Source of the DNA: Hyphomicrobium sp. 12-62-95
GTDB taxonomy: Bacteria; Pseudomonadota; Alphaproteobacteria; Rhizobiales; Hyphomicrobiaceae
DNA length: 64,000 bases
Direction of reading: 5' to 3'
Assembly (NCBI GenBank): GCA_002279935.1
Contig: NCCZ01000001.1
Location: forward strand, 62,001 to 126,000
The position numbers and the translations under genes are program-made. Below the pieces are notes generated by a model, which saw nothing but the letters and a program-made list of their open reading frames with translations, was not told the DNA's origin and did not search any database. Positions 43,703 to 56,714 of the stretch are shown piece after piece (the first letter of the stretch is position 1; every line of letters starts with the position of its first letter).

Positions 43703-45175
43703 ATGACCGCAATTCTCCTGCCTGAGCCCGAATCTGCCGTTGTCGCGCGCCGTGATGCGATCGTGAAAGACCTCGTTGCGATCCTGGGCCATGCGTCCGT
43801 GATTGGGGATGAGGACGGGCGGCGGGCTTATGAGACGGATGCGTTTACCGCCTACCGCTGCATGCCGCTGGCCGTCGTGCTGCCCGACAGCACCGACGGC
43901 GTGGCGCAAGTTCTGGCGTATTGCCATCGCAACGGCATCAAGGTCATTCCGCGCGGGGCAGGGACATCGCTGTGCGGGGGCGCGTTGCCGGCGGAAGACG
44001 CGATCGTGATCGGTGTGTCGCGCATGAATAAGGTGCTTGAGGTTGATACCTCGGCGCGGTCCGCTCGCGTGGAGACAGGCATCACCAATCTTGCAATTTC
44101 GGCCGCCGTCGGGCCGGCTGGATTTTTCTACGCGCCTGATCCGTCGAGCCAGCTGGCGTGCACGCTGGCTGGAAATATCGCCATGAACTCGGGTGGTGCG
44201 CACTGCCTGAAGTACGGCGTGACGACGAATAACGTGCTTGGCGTGAAGATGGTGATGATCGATGGGACGGTGATGGAGATCGGGGGCGCGCATCTGGATG
44301 CGGACGGCTACGATATTTTGGCGCTGATCATCGGGTCGGAGGGTCAGCTTGGAATTGTGACGGAAGCGACGGTGCGCATTCTGCCTCTCGGTGAAGGCGC
44401 TCGTCCGATGCTGATCGGGTTCGAGTCGACAGCCAAGGCCAGTATTTGCGTGTCGCGGATCATCGCGTCGGGCATCGTGCCGGTAGCGATCGAGTTCATG
44501 GACCGGCCAGCGATCGAGGTTTGCGAGGCTTTCGCGAAGGCTGGCTATCCGCTGGACGTCGATGCGCTGCTGATCGTTGAAGTGGAAGGGTCGGAGGAAG
44601 AGATCGCCGACCGGCTTGGTTACATTGCAGGTATTGCGCAGGAACTCGGGCCATCGTCGCTCGTCATCAGTGCGGACGACGCGCAGAGCGCAAAAATCTG
44701 GAAGGGCCGCAAGAGCGCATTCGGTGCGATCGGTCGCAAGGCCGATTACCTCTGCATGGATGGGACCATTCCGCTGTCGCAGCTGACGTATGTGCTGGAG
44801 GAGATCTCCAACATCTGCAAGCGCTATGGGTTGGGCGTGGCGAACGTGTTCCATGCGGGCGACGGCAATCTGCATCCGCTGATCATGTATGATGCCAACG
44901 ATGCCCGGCAGGCGGAGCGGGCGGAGCAGGCGGGTGCTGATGTTTTGCGGCTCTGCGTGGCGGCCGGCGGCTGTTTGACGGGTGAGCACGGCGTGGGCAT
45001 CGAGAAGCGCGATCTGATGCGTGTGCAGTTTTCGGATGTGGATCTGGCGCAGCAGATGCGCATAAAGACCTTGTTCGATCCGCAGTGGTTGCTCAATCCG
45101 GCCAAGGTGTTTCCGCTCGACGGGCGTCCGGTGCCGGCGGCGCGTGCAAGCGATCCTGCGATCGCGGCGGAGTGA
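43703..45175 (+). CDS. glcD: Glycolate oxidase FAD subunit GlcD
   Basis: FAD-linked subunit of the GlcDEF membrane-associated enzyme that oxidises glycolate (and D-lactate in some systems) to glyoxylate. The FAD-binding domain holds VIPRGAGTSLCGGALP and the C-terminal oxidase domain FHAGDGNLHPLI and GEHGVGIEKRD, the usual FAD-linked oxidase C-domain motifs. Length 490 residues. First gene of glcDEF, 13 bases before glcE. Confidence 0.9.
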   Translation: MTAILLPEPESAVVARRDAIVKDLVAILGHASVIGDEDGRRAYETDAFTAYRCMPLAVVLPDSTDGVAQVLAYCHRNGIKVIPRGAGTSLCGGALPAEDAIVIGVSRMNKVLEVDTSARSARVETGITNLAISAAVGPAGFFYAPDPSSQLACTLAGNIAMNSGGAHCLKYGVTTNNVLGVKMVMIDGTVMEIGGAHLDADGYDILALIIGSEGQLGIVTEATVRILPLGEGARPMLIGFESTAKASICVSRIIASGIVPVAIEFMDRPAIEVCEAFAKAGYPLDVDALLIVEVEGSEEEIADRLGYIAGIAQELGPSSLVISADDAQSAKIWKGRKSAFGAIGRKADYLCMDGTIPLSQLTYVLEEISNICKRYGLGVANVFHAGDGNLHPLIMYDANDARQAERAEQAGADVLRLCVAAGGCLTGEHGVGIEKRDLMRVQFSDVDLAQQMRIKTLFDPQWLLNPAKVFPLDGRPVPAARASDPAIAAE

Positions 45176-45187
45176 GGCGTAACAACC

Positions 45188-46408
45188 GTGACCGATATCC
45201 TCAGACCCGCGGCCGATTGGGAATTGAAGAGTATGCTGGCGCAGCTCGGCGCGCAGAATATGGCTGTCGAGATCGTGGGGGCGGGATCGAAGCGCGGGAT
45301 CGGTCATCCGGTGCAGGCGGCGGGGCTGCTAACAACGGCCAGCCTGCGTGGGATCACGCTATACGAGCCGACTGAACTCGTGATGTCGGCGCGGGCGGGT
45401 ACGCCGGTTTCGCAAATTGAGGTGGAGCTGGCGTCGCGCGGTCAGATGCTTCCTTTTGAACCGCTCGATTACGGTGTGGCGTTGGCGGCGCCTCAAGGGA
45501 TGCAAACGATTGGTGCAGTGTTTGCCACCAACAACTCGGGATCGCGGCGGATCAGTGTTGGATCGGCGCGGGATCATTTGATCGGGCTGCGTGGCGTCAA
45601 CGGGCGCGCGGAAATCTTCAAGTCCGGCGGGCGGGTGATGAAGAATGTCACCGGATACGATGTGGCGCGGGCGCTGACGGGGAGCTGGGGTACGCTGGCG
45701 GTGATGACGGAAGTGACGTTCAAGGTCGCGCCGCTGCCGGACGATATTGCGACGCTTGTTTACACCGGATTGCCGGAAGACCTCGCGGTGGAAATGATGT
45801 CGCTCGCGATGGGGACTCCCTATGAAGTGTCCGGCACGGTGCATCTGACGCCTAAGCACGCTGCGCGGATCGCCACTGCTCCTGTCGGCGGGCGGGCGAC
45901 GTCGATCACGGCGCTACGGATCGAGAACTTCATGAAGTCGGTGCGGTACCGCAAGGGGCGGCTGATGGAAGCTTTGAGGGCCTACGGTCAGCCGATGGAG
46001 CTCGATCTGGAAGCGTCGCTGGGTTTTTGGGGCGAAATGCGGCGGCTGGTGCCGGTGACATTTTCGGATGACATTTTGTGGCGGGTGTCGACATCACCGC
46101 GCAAGGCGGCGGAGTTGGTTGCCACGCTGCGGCGGCACATGCCGGTTGAGGCGACGTATGACTGGTCCGGCGGGTTGGTGTGGATCGAAATTCCCGATTG
46201 CGCGGATGCAGGCGCGGCGGATATCCGGCGCGCGGTAGCGATTGCTGGCGGACACGCAACGCTGATCCGGGCACGCGAAGCAGTGCGGCGCGAGGTGGAG
46301 GTGTTTCAGCCGCAGGCGCCGGCGCTGGAGAAGCTGTCGCGCGGGTTGAAGGAGGTCTTCGATCCGCAAGGTTTGCTCAATCCGGGCCGGATGTATCAGA
46401 CGATGTGA
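45188..46408 (+). CDS. glcE: Glycolate oxidase subunit GlcE
   Basis: Second FAD-binding subunit, 406 residues, with a FAD-binding-4 domain (GAGSKRGIG, PQGMQTIGAVFATNNSG, GSWGTLAVMTEVTFKV). It lacks the full C-terminal oxidase domain of GlcD, as in the family. Its exact catalytic share is not settled by sequence. Confidence 0.9.
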   Translation: MTDILRPAADWELKSMLAQLGAQNMAVEIVGAGSKRGIGHPVQAAGLLTTASLRGITLYEPTELVMSARAGTPVSQIEVELASRGQMLPFEPLDYGVALAAPQGMQTIGAVFATNNSGSRRISVGSARDHLIGLRGVNGRAEIFKSGGRVMKNVTGYDVARALTGSWGTLAVMTEVTFKVAPLPDDIATLVYTGLPEDLAVEMMSLAMGTPYEVSGTVHLTPKHAARIATAPVGGRATSITALRIENFMKSVRYRKGRLMEALRAYGQPMELDLEASLGFWGEMRRLVPVTFSDDILWRVSTSPRKAAELVATLRRHMPVEATYDWSGGLVWIEIPDCADAGAADIRRAVAIAGGHATLIRAREAVRREVEVFQPQAPALEKLSRGLKEVFDPQGLLNPGRMYQTM

Positions 46409-46444
46409 GGGCGGCGTTCGCGCGCGCCCGCAGCAGGAGACGGC

Positions 46445-47806
46445 ATGCAGACGAACTTCACGGCCGAGCAGCTTGCCGATCCGCGCCTTGCGGAGGCGGA
46501 CCGCATATTGCGCCGGTGCGTGCATTGCGGGCTGTGTACGGCCGTGTGCTCCACATACGTTGTGCTCGGCGATGAGCGCGATAGTCCGCGCGGGCGCATC
46601 TACCTGATGAAGGACATGTTCGAGGGTGGGCGTGATCCGAGTGCGGAGGTGCGCCACCATATCGACCGCTGCCTCTCGTGTCTGTCCTGCATGACGACGT
46701 GTCCGTCGGGTGTCGATTATATGCACCTTGTCGATCATGCGCGGGCCTATATCGAAGAGAAGGCGCCGCGGCCGGCGAAGGCGCGGTTGATGCGCGAACT
46801 GCTGGCGCGGATCGTTCCCTATCCGCGACGGTTCCGGTGGGCGCTCAGGGCTGCCCCGCTCGCGCGGCCGTTTCGAGGGGTGATGCGGCGGATCGGTTTT
46901 AAGGAACTGGCGACCATGATCGACATGGCGCCGGCCGTTTTGCCGAAGGCTGCACATTATTCGGGGCCAGGGACGGCTGCGACGAAGGCGGAGCGGCGGG
47001 CGCGGGTGATCTTGCTGGCCGGATGCGCGCAGCAGGTGCTGCGGCCGTCGATCAACGATGCAACCATCCGATTACTGGCGCGGCGGGGCATCGATGTGGT
47101 GGTGGCACCTGGGGCGGGCTGCTGCGGGGCACTGGTGCATCATTTGGGGCGGGAACCGGAAGCGAAAGCGCAAGCGCGGCGCAATATCGACGCGTGGATG
47201 AAAGAGATCGGCAAGGGGCCTGTCGATGCGGTGATTATAAACGCATCGGGCTGTGGGACCGTGGTGAAAGATTACGGGCATCTACTTGCCGATGATCCGG
47301 CTTACGCGGCCAAGGCCAAGCAGATCGCAGGCTTGGCGCGGGATGTGAGCGAGTTCGTGGCGGGCGTGGGGATCGGGGCGCCGGTGCGGTGGTCGTCGAT
47401 CAAGGTCGCGTACCACTCGGCGTGTTCGCTGCAGCATGGGCAGAACATCACCGACGAACCGAAGGCATTGCTCTCGCAGGCCGGCTTCAGTGTGGTGGAT
47501 GTGCCCGAGGGGCATATCTGCTGCGGGTCGGCGGGAACATATAACATCTTGCAGCCGGAAATCGCGACGCAATTGCGCGATCGCAAGGTGGCCAACATCA
47601 AGACGACGCGGCCGGATGTGGTGGCGGCAGGCAATATCGGCTGCATCACGCAGTTGGCCGGCGGCATGAAAATTCCGGTTGTCCACACGGTGGAGCTTCT
47701 GGACTGGGCTTATGGAGGTCCGGTGCCGCGTGGGCTGGAAGCGCTGGAGCCGTTCATCACCGACGTGCCGAAGCCCAAGCGCGTGGAAGATTTCATCGAC
47801 GCGTGA
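46445..47806 (+). CDS. glcF: Glycolate oxidase iron-sulfur subunit GlcF
   Basis: Electron-transfer subunit. Two 4Fe-4S motifs in the N-terminus: CVHCGLCTAVC (Cys25, 28, 31, 35) and CLSCLSCMTTC (Cys76, 79, 82, 86). Two CCG-type domains follow (GAGCCGALVHHLG and GHICCGSAGTYN). Length 453 residues. Ends the glcDEF transcript; the next gene, the pentapeptide protein, is convergent. Confidence 0.9.
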   Translation: MQTNFTAEQLADPRLAEADRILRRCVHCGLCTAVCSTYVVLGDERDSPRGRIYLMKDMFEGGRDPSAEVRHHIDRCLSCLSCMTTCPSGVDYMHLVDHARAYIEEKAPRPAKARLMRELLARIVPYPRRFRWALRAAPLARPFRGVMRRIGFKELATMIDMAPAVLPKAAHYSGPGTAATKAERRARVILLAGCAQQVLRPSINDATIRLLARRGIDVVVAPGAGCCGALVHHLGREPEAKAQARRNIDAWMKEIGKGPVDAVIINASGCGTVVKDYGHLLADDPAYAAKAKQIAGLARDVSEFVAGVGIGAPVRWSSIKVAYHSACSLQHGQNITDEPKALLSQAGFSVVDVPEGHICCGSAGTYNILQPEIATQLRDRKVANIKTTRPDVVAAGNIGCITQLAGGMKIPVVHTVELLDWAYGGPVPRGLEALEPFITDVPKPKRVEDFIDA

Positions 47807-47819
47807 GGCGGCGGCTCAT

Positions 47820-48668
47820 TTAGCGGAAGGCTTTGTCGAGGTTCTTGGCTGTGTCGAAGCCTTTGGCGGTGTCGAGGCCGCGGGCGCCGACAAGATTGGC
47901 GCCATCGAGATCGGCTTGCGTAAAATCGGCGCCGGAGAGATCGGCTCCTTGGAAATCCACTTTCGAGAGATCGGCGTGCGCGAAGTTGGCGTCGCGGAGG
48001 TCGGCGCCGGTCATACGCGAAAAGGTGAGGACGGATTCTGAGAAGTTGGCGCGCAGGAGTGTGGCGCCGGAGAAGTCGCAGGATTTGACGACGTTCTTGC
48101 GCAGTGTCGTGAGTGTGCCTTCGCCGGCTCGCTGTTCGAGAGGATGGAAGTCTGCGTCGGTGAGATCAGCGCCACGGAAATCGGCACCGGATAACTCGGC
48201 TTGCACCTTGATGCCGCGCAGGTTGGCGCCGGAGAAGCGCGGCGCGTCGGCGAGATGGTTGTTCATATCGGAGTAGATGGTCGGGCGCAGGATGGTGGCT
48301 CCGGCGAGATTGGCGCCCGACAGATCGGCGCGGATAAGCACTGCGCGGTCGAGGCGTGTGGCGGAGAGATCGGCGCCTTTGAGGTTGGCGCCGGTGAAGT
48401 CGGCGCCGTAGAGATCGGTCCGGGCGAGGCTCGCGCCTTTAAAGTCGATGGTGGCGAGATCGAGATAGGTGAGGTCGCGGCCGGAGAGGTCAATGCGTTC
48501 GCCGGCCTTGGCTTTGTAGAGGCGCTCGGTGATCTCGCGGGCCGTCATGTCGGCTTCGGGCGTGACGAGCGTGAAGATGAACGGTTCGATGGGATCGCCG
48601 AGCTTCTGAGCCCCGGCAGGTGTGGCCAGGATAGCGGCGAGGACGAACGTGCCTGCGGCCTTCAACAT
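47820..48668 (-). CDS. Exported pentapeptide-repeat protein
   Basis: 282 residues. Signal peptide 1-20 (ending TPAGAQ), then residues about 60-265 made of A(D/N)Lxx repeats such as GADFTGANLKGADLSATRLDRAVL, predicted to form a quadrilateral beta-helix. Repeat breaks occur near residues 130-150 and 170-185. Family functions range from DNA mimicry to scaffolding; here an exported structural role is likely but undefined. Not linked to its neighbours by spacing or overlap. Confidence 0.8.
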   Translation of the reverse strand: MLKAAGTFVLAAILATPAGAQKLGDPIEPFIFTLVTPEADMTAREITERLYKAKAGERIDLSGRDLTYLDLATIDFKGASLARTDLYGADFTGANLKGADLSATRLDRAVLIRADLSGANLAGATILRPTIYSDMNNHLADAPRFSGANLRGIKVQAELSGADFRGADLTDADFHPLEQRAGEGTLTTLRKNVVKSCDFSGATLLRANFSESVLTFSRMTGADLRDANFAHADLSKVDFQGADLSGADFTQADLDGANLVGARGLDTAKGFDTAKNLDKAFR

Positions 48669-48825
48669 GCGAGGTCTCCCTCGACATTAGGTCGAGTGGG
48701 CGGTCGAGTGGGATTTCTTCCCGATCATGCCCGATTCTAGACGCGGAGCAAGCGGCGGGGACGACCCGCCGCATCGTCGATCGTCGACACTCTTCCCGTT
48801 GTGACTGGATAACGTTGCGCGGCGA

Positions 48826-52449
<3,624 letters not shown>

Positions 52450-52571
52450 TGGTGGGTCGGGGAGCAGCGACAGCTGTGTTCTCAGCTAACTGAGAGGTGT
52501 GGGGAGCGCAAGCTGGGTGGAGAAGCCGGGGCATGTCACATTGAATTGCGACATGTTCTCTGCCGGAGCTA

Positions 52572-52624
52572 TGGGTCCTCGGGACCTCGGCCTTCGCCGG
52601 GGCAGGCATGCCCGAGGATGACAG
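52572..52624. repeat. REP-like palindrome
   Basis: GGTCC-TCG-GGACC (52574-52586) then CTCGGCC...CCGAG pairing, ending GAGGATGAC, the reverse of GTCATCCTC. Its outer motif matches the elements at 20074, 21931 and 30792. It lies in the 290-base gap before the TerB-DnaJ gene, which otherwise shows nothing clear. Confidence 0.6.
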
Positions 52625-52743
52625 CCGTGGGGGTGCGATGGCGCGGGGCTGGTGGCAAAAGGGGGGTGATATCCGCGGGATGTGGCGTCAACCCGGGGTC
52701 GTCTGCCCTTCTGTTGCCGCGGAAAAGCGGTTAGTGCTGAGGT

Positions 52744-53454
52744 ATGGCCGAGCAGACTGTTCTCGATACGCTGCAGCGTCCCCGGATGGGGCTTTTTGCC
52801 CGCATGGCGCGGCGGTTGAAGGCGTATGGAATTCTGCGCCGGCGGCGGTGGGTGCAGTCGACGGGGTTTACGTCGGCGTTTGTCGTTCTGGCGGCGAAGA
52901 TGGCGGCGGCGGATGGCGTGGCTGTCTCGTCGGAAGCGATGATTTTTGAGCAATTTCTCGATGTGCCGCCGGAAGAGATCGCGCGCTTCCAAAGCGTGTA
53001 TGAGCAGGCCGCCGAGGATGTGACGGGCTACGAGATTTATGCGGACCGCATCGGCGACATGCTGAAGCGCGATCCGGAGACGAAGCGGCGGGTGCTCGAG
53101 TGCTTGATGTATATCGCGTGCGCTGATGGCATTTTACATCCGTCGGAAGATCATTTCTTGAAGGCGGTCGCGGCGCGGTTTGGATATTCCGACACGGAGT
53201 TCCGCACGATCCGCGATCAATTCGTGCGCGATCCGGATAGCCCCTATGCCATCCTCGATTTGATGCCGGATGCGACCGAAAAGGAGATCAAGGCGCGTTA
53301 TCGAAAGCTTGTGCAGGAGACGCACCCCGACCGGATGATGGCGCAGGGCGCGCCGCCCGGTGTCGTTAAAACAGCGACATCGAAGCTTGCGCACATTAAT
53401 GCGGCTTATGAGGAAATTGCGCGGGAGCGCGGCTTTGGAGGAGCGCGGTTATGA
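52744..53454 (+). CDS. TerB-DnaJ domain protein (DjlA-like)
   Basis: A 236-residue protein: TerB-like helical domain (FVVLAAKMAAADGVAVSSEAM and YIACADGILHPSEDHFL, two-metal helical bundle), then a C-terminal J domain with ATEKEIKARYRKLVQETHPDRM, carrying the HPD motif. This is the layout of DjlA co-chaperones without the N-terminal membrane helix of E. coli DjlA. It overlaps the amidase gene by four bases, implying coupling. Confidence 0.85.
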   Translation: MAEQTVLDTLQRPRMGLFARMARRLKAYGILRRRRWVQSTGFTSAFVVLAAKMAAADGVAVSSEAMIFEQFLDVPPEEIARFQSVYEQAAEDVTGYEIYADRIGDMLKRDPETKRRVLECLMYIACADGILHPSEDHFLKAVAARFGYSDTEFRTIRDQFVRDPDSPYAILDLMPDATEKEIKARYRKLVQETHPDRMMAQGAPPGVVKTATSKLAHINAAYEEIARERGFGGARL

Positions 53455-54236
53455 CGACACTGCCGCTCATCAGCGCGCCGGATAGCCCGCTTGTTGCCGA
53501 TCTTTTTCCATCGCCGAATATCGAACCTCGCTTTCGGGGGCTGACGCCGTCGATCCTGATTTTGCACTACACGGGGTTGGAGAGTGTCGAGCGGTCGCTT
53601 GATGTGTTGTCGCGTCCGGACTGCAAGGTGTCGTGCCACTACGTGGTCGATGTGGATGGGCGCGTCGTCCAGATGGTAGCGGAGGAGATGCGGGCCTGGC
53701 ATGCGGGCGTGTCATCGTGGCATGGGGAGGCGGATATCAATTCGGCGTCAATCGGGATCGAGATCCAGAACCCCGGGCACGCACTGGGCTATCCGGAATT
53801 TCCCGAGGCGCAGATGCGGGCTGTGATTGCGCTCAGTCAGGATATTTGCGGGCGGCATGGAATCGCGCCCGAACGGGTGCTGGCGCATTCGGATATCGCG
53901 CCGTCGCGCAAGATCGATCCGGGCGAGAAATTCGATTGGCGGCGGATGGCTGAGGAGGGTGTCGGGTTTTGGGTGCCGCCGGAACCTGTCGATGCGGATG
54001 ATGCCGGTATCGGTCCGGATGCGGACGGTCCGGATGTGGCGGAGGCGCGCCGGCTTCTGGCGCGCTACGGATATGGCGTTGCGGCCGAGGGGCCGATCGA
54101 TACTGAACTGGGATTTATACTCCGAGCGTTTCAATTGCATTTCAGACCCGCGCGCGTTGATAGCCGACTCGATCGATCGACACTCGTGACGTTGCGCCGT
54201 CTCGTCGATGCGTTGCCGGATGTTGCGGTTGGCTGA
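53451..54236 (+). CDS. N-acetylmuramoyl-L-alanine amidase (AmpD/AmiD type)
   Basis: Amidase-2 (zinc) domain with ILILHYTGL, NSASIGIEIQNPGH and LAHSDIAPSRKIDPGEKFDW, which supply the zinc ligands, followed by a C-terminal peptidoglycan-binding-like segment (RRLLARYGYGVAAEG). No signal peptide, so it may act in the cytoplasm on recycled muropeptides like AmpD. 261 residues. Translation is coupled to the TerB-DnaJ gene. Confidence 0.85.
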   Translation: MTTLPLISAPDSPLVADLFPSPNIEPRFRGLTPSILILHYTGLESVERSLDVLSRPDCKVSCHYVVDVDGRVVQMVAEEMRAWHAGVSSWHGEADINSASIGIEIQNPGHALGYPEFPEAQMRAVIALSQDICGRHGIAPERVLAHSDIAPSRKIDPGEKFDWRRMAEEGVGFWVPPEPVDADDAGIGPDADGPDVAEARRLLARYGYGVAAEGPIDTELGFILRAFQLHFRPARVDSRLDRSTLVTLRRLVDALPDVAVG

Positions 54237-54347
54237 CCGGTGACGATGGTTTGCGCAAGGTCTTGGCACGGCGCGGCGTCGTAGGTGACACTAGAGGGGT
54301 GCGGCCCATTTCGGCGCGCACTTGAGATCGTCAACCGGAGCTGCCCC

Positions 54348-54563
54348 ATGGGTGAACTCGATTTGTTCGAGCCGGGTACTCAGATTTTTACCGGGACGGT
54401 GCGCTCGTGGAGCGGATCGTTCGGTGAACTCGTGACCGACAGCGGTTTGGCGGTGATTTTTGTGCTGCAGGGGCAGCCGCAGCCGCAGATCGGCGAGCGG
54501 ATCACGATCAGCGCGCGGCGGTTTCGGCCGGTGTATCAGGCCGGGACGGTGACGAAAGCTTGA
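54348..54563 (+). CDS. Small hypothetical protein, OB-like strands
   Basis: A 71-residue acidic-start protein. Its second half alternates beta-strand-like segments (FTGTVRSWSGSFGELV, LAVIFVLQG, RITISARRF), reminiscent of an OB or cold-shock-like barrel but without RNP motifs. No family is recognised. A GGAG site lies before the ATG at 54348. It sits between the amidase gene and rnpB. Confidence 0.45.
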   Translation: MGELDLFEPGTQIFTGTVRSWSGSFGELVTDSGLAVIFVLQGQPQPQIGERITISARRFRPVYQAGTVTKA

Positions 54564-54617
54564 GGATCGCGCGATGCTTTGCTTGACGGGTGTCGCCGCG
54601 AGGGCCACTTAACAGGT

Positions 54618-55026
<409 letters not shown>

Positions 55027-55328
55027 ATTTTCTCTTCGCATCGCCTGGCTGGGTCTTGTCGTCCGCGGGCGTCTGCTGCGTTGCACACACGCGGGGAGAT
55101 CTATCCGCTCTCATTTGGGGGGTCTTCAGCCAGCGGTTGAATCGCAGGCCGCGGACGTGTGCGAGGTGAAAATTATTTGCCAAGTCCTGTCATTCGGCGA
55201 AAAGCGTCAACTCAGGTGTTCACCTGAGCCGACACTTCTCTTAGACTTGAGGGCAATAAAATGCCGCCGGTCAGTCAAGGCCCGTGGCGGGAGGGGCACG
55301 CCCTGATGCCCGGGAGGAGTGGAGACGA

Positions 55329-56357
55329 ATGTTTGAAGGAATTAGTAAGACAGCGTTCGCGATTGTTTCGCTGGCATGTCTCGGCGTCGCCGGATGGATG
55401 ATGGCCAGCCGCAACGATGCGGTTCGGCAAGTCGAAGCCGTGCAGCTGGCACGCGATGCGGCCACGCAGCAGGTGAAGCAATTGACCGCGCGGGTCACCG
55501 AGCTTGAAGGCAAAGTTGCTGGATCGGTTGTGGCCGAAGAAGCGTTCAAGAAGATCGAGGACATCATTGCAGCAGAGCGCGCCAAGTTGACGGGCGGTGC
55601 TCCGGCTGCTGTTGCGCCGAGTGCGGAAACGCCGGCTGCTGCGAGCGAAACGACTCCCGCGGCGACAGATGCCCCGGCTGCTGCAACTGAGGCCAAGCCC
55701 GCTGAGGCCACCGCCGAAACACCGGCGGCTGCAACAGATGCGAAGACGGATGAGCCCAAGACGGATGGTGCGACGACGGACGCCGCTAAGTCAGATGACA
55801 CCAAGTCTGAAGACACGAAGCCTGAGGACGGGCCGGCCAACGCTGCATCGGGTGACGCCAAGCCTGAAGACACCAAGCCTGCAGACGGAGCGGCTGACAC
55901 TGCATCGGGTGACGCCAAGCCCGAAGACAAGCCGGCCGACGCGGCGGCAAGCGGCGAGGCCAAGCCGGTTGATGGTTCCACATCGACCTCCGGTAGCGGC
56001 TCGTCGGCACCGGCGGACAGCACGGCTGCGCCGGCAGCCAGCGGCTCCTCAACTGCGCCGGCCGATGGCAGTTCGTCTTCGTCGTCTGCGACTGAGACCC
56101 CCTCCACGACCTCGCCCAGCAGCTCCAGCTCAACTGGAACGGACAGCAGCAGTGCTTCGCCGTCCGATCCTTCCGCTTCGTCCAGCTCCCCGGCCGATAG
56201 TTCGGGGACGTCTTCGCCCTCGACTTCGACGAATGGGTCATCGTCGAACGGATCAACGAGCAGTGGCTCGCCGACGAATGGGTCGACTTCGATGGACCCG
56301 TCCAGCCCCGGCACGACCACCCCGCCGGCCTTGGAGCCCACTGCGCCAACGCCCTGA
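55329..56357 (+). CDS. Membrane-anchored coiled-coil protein with Ser/Ala-rich tail
   Basis: 342 residues. One N-terminal transmembrane helix (SKTAFAIVSLACLGVAGWMM), a coiled coil to about residue 80 (ATQQVKQLTARVTELEGKVA), then 250 residues of low complexity: first Ala/Thr/Pro/Lys/Asp with TKPEDGPANAASGDAKPEDT-type repeats, then long Ser/Thr/Pro/Gly runs. Probably a surface or periplasmic disordered segment. The start at 55329 has a GGAGTGGAGACG site; an ORF start at 55284 has less support. A terminator follows. Placed between rnpB and mraZ. Length of the Ser-rich part likely varies between strains. Confidence 0.6.
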   Translation: MFEGISKTAFAIVSLACLGVAGWMMASRNDAVRQVEAVQLARDAATQQVKQLTARVTELEGKVAGSVVAEEAFKKIEDIIAAERAKLTGGAPAAVAPSAETPAAASETTPAATDAPAAATEAKPAEATAETPAAATDAKTDEPKTDGATTDAAKSDDTKSEDTKPEDGPANAASGDAKPEDTKPADGAADTASGDAKPEDKPADAAASGEAKPVDGSTSTSGSGSSAPADSTAAPAASGSSTAPADGSSSSSSATETPSTTSPSSSSSTGTDSSSASPSDPSASSSSPADSSGTSSPSTSTNGSSSNGSTSSGSPTNGSTSMDPSSPGTTTPPALEPTAPTP

Positions 56358-56388
56358 TGGTTCAGTTTTTAGTTCAACATCCAAAAGG

Positions 56389-56417
56389 AAGGCCCGGATT
56401 TTCCGGGCCTTTTTTAT
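56389..56417 (+). terminator. Rho-independent terminator
   Basis: AAGGCCCGGATTTTCCGGGCCTT (ten-pair stem) followed by TTTTATTG. Ends the Ser/Ala-rich protein gene and isolates it from the mraZ promoter. Confidence 0.95.
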
Positions 56418-56480
56418 TGTCTTGTCGATGCTGCTGGCGCGTCGGGTTTGCGCGGAGGGGTGGCGATAGCGGGCAGGTTA

Positions 56481-56537
56481 TCCCATGGCAAATCGTTAAT
56501 GATCCATTGACGCCCATAAAATTCCATGCGATCCCAT
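56481..56537 (-). promoter_or_regulatory. MraZ operator: ATGG(G/A) boxes at 10-bp spacing
   Basis: CCCAT or CCAT ends at 56507, 56517, 56527 and 56537, read on the minus strand as ATGGG, ATGGA, ATGGG and ATGGA every ten bases; another CCCAT ends at 56486, 21 bases earlier. MraZ is known to bind TGGG-type direct repeats in this phasing ahead of its own operon. 178 bases separate the last box from the mraZ start. Confidence 0.85.
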
Positions 56538-56714
56538 ATGTGCCCGACCGCACCGGGTAGGGAACCGTGGCGTGGCGCTGATCTGGAGAGAGGGCCCAGA
56601 TCCTGGCGACTGCCACGGCCCCGCCGGAGCGGTTAGGGCGTGAGTTTCGGGATGGTTCGAGGGAACCCGGCCGGAAAATAAGTTGGCGTCGCAGACGAGG
56701 TTCGAAACCGGGGG

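Noticed and set aside
43658..45307. 549-residue frame opposite glcD
   Set aside because: Arg/His-rich antisense frame; glcD is certain by motifs.
55271..56341. 356-residue frame opposite the Ser/Ala-rich protein
   Set aside because: Its Ala/Ser-rich residues are the antisense of low-complexity codons; the plus strand has a ribosome site, helix and terminator.
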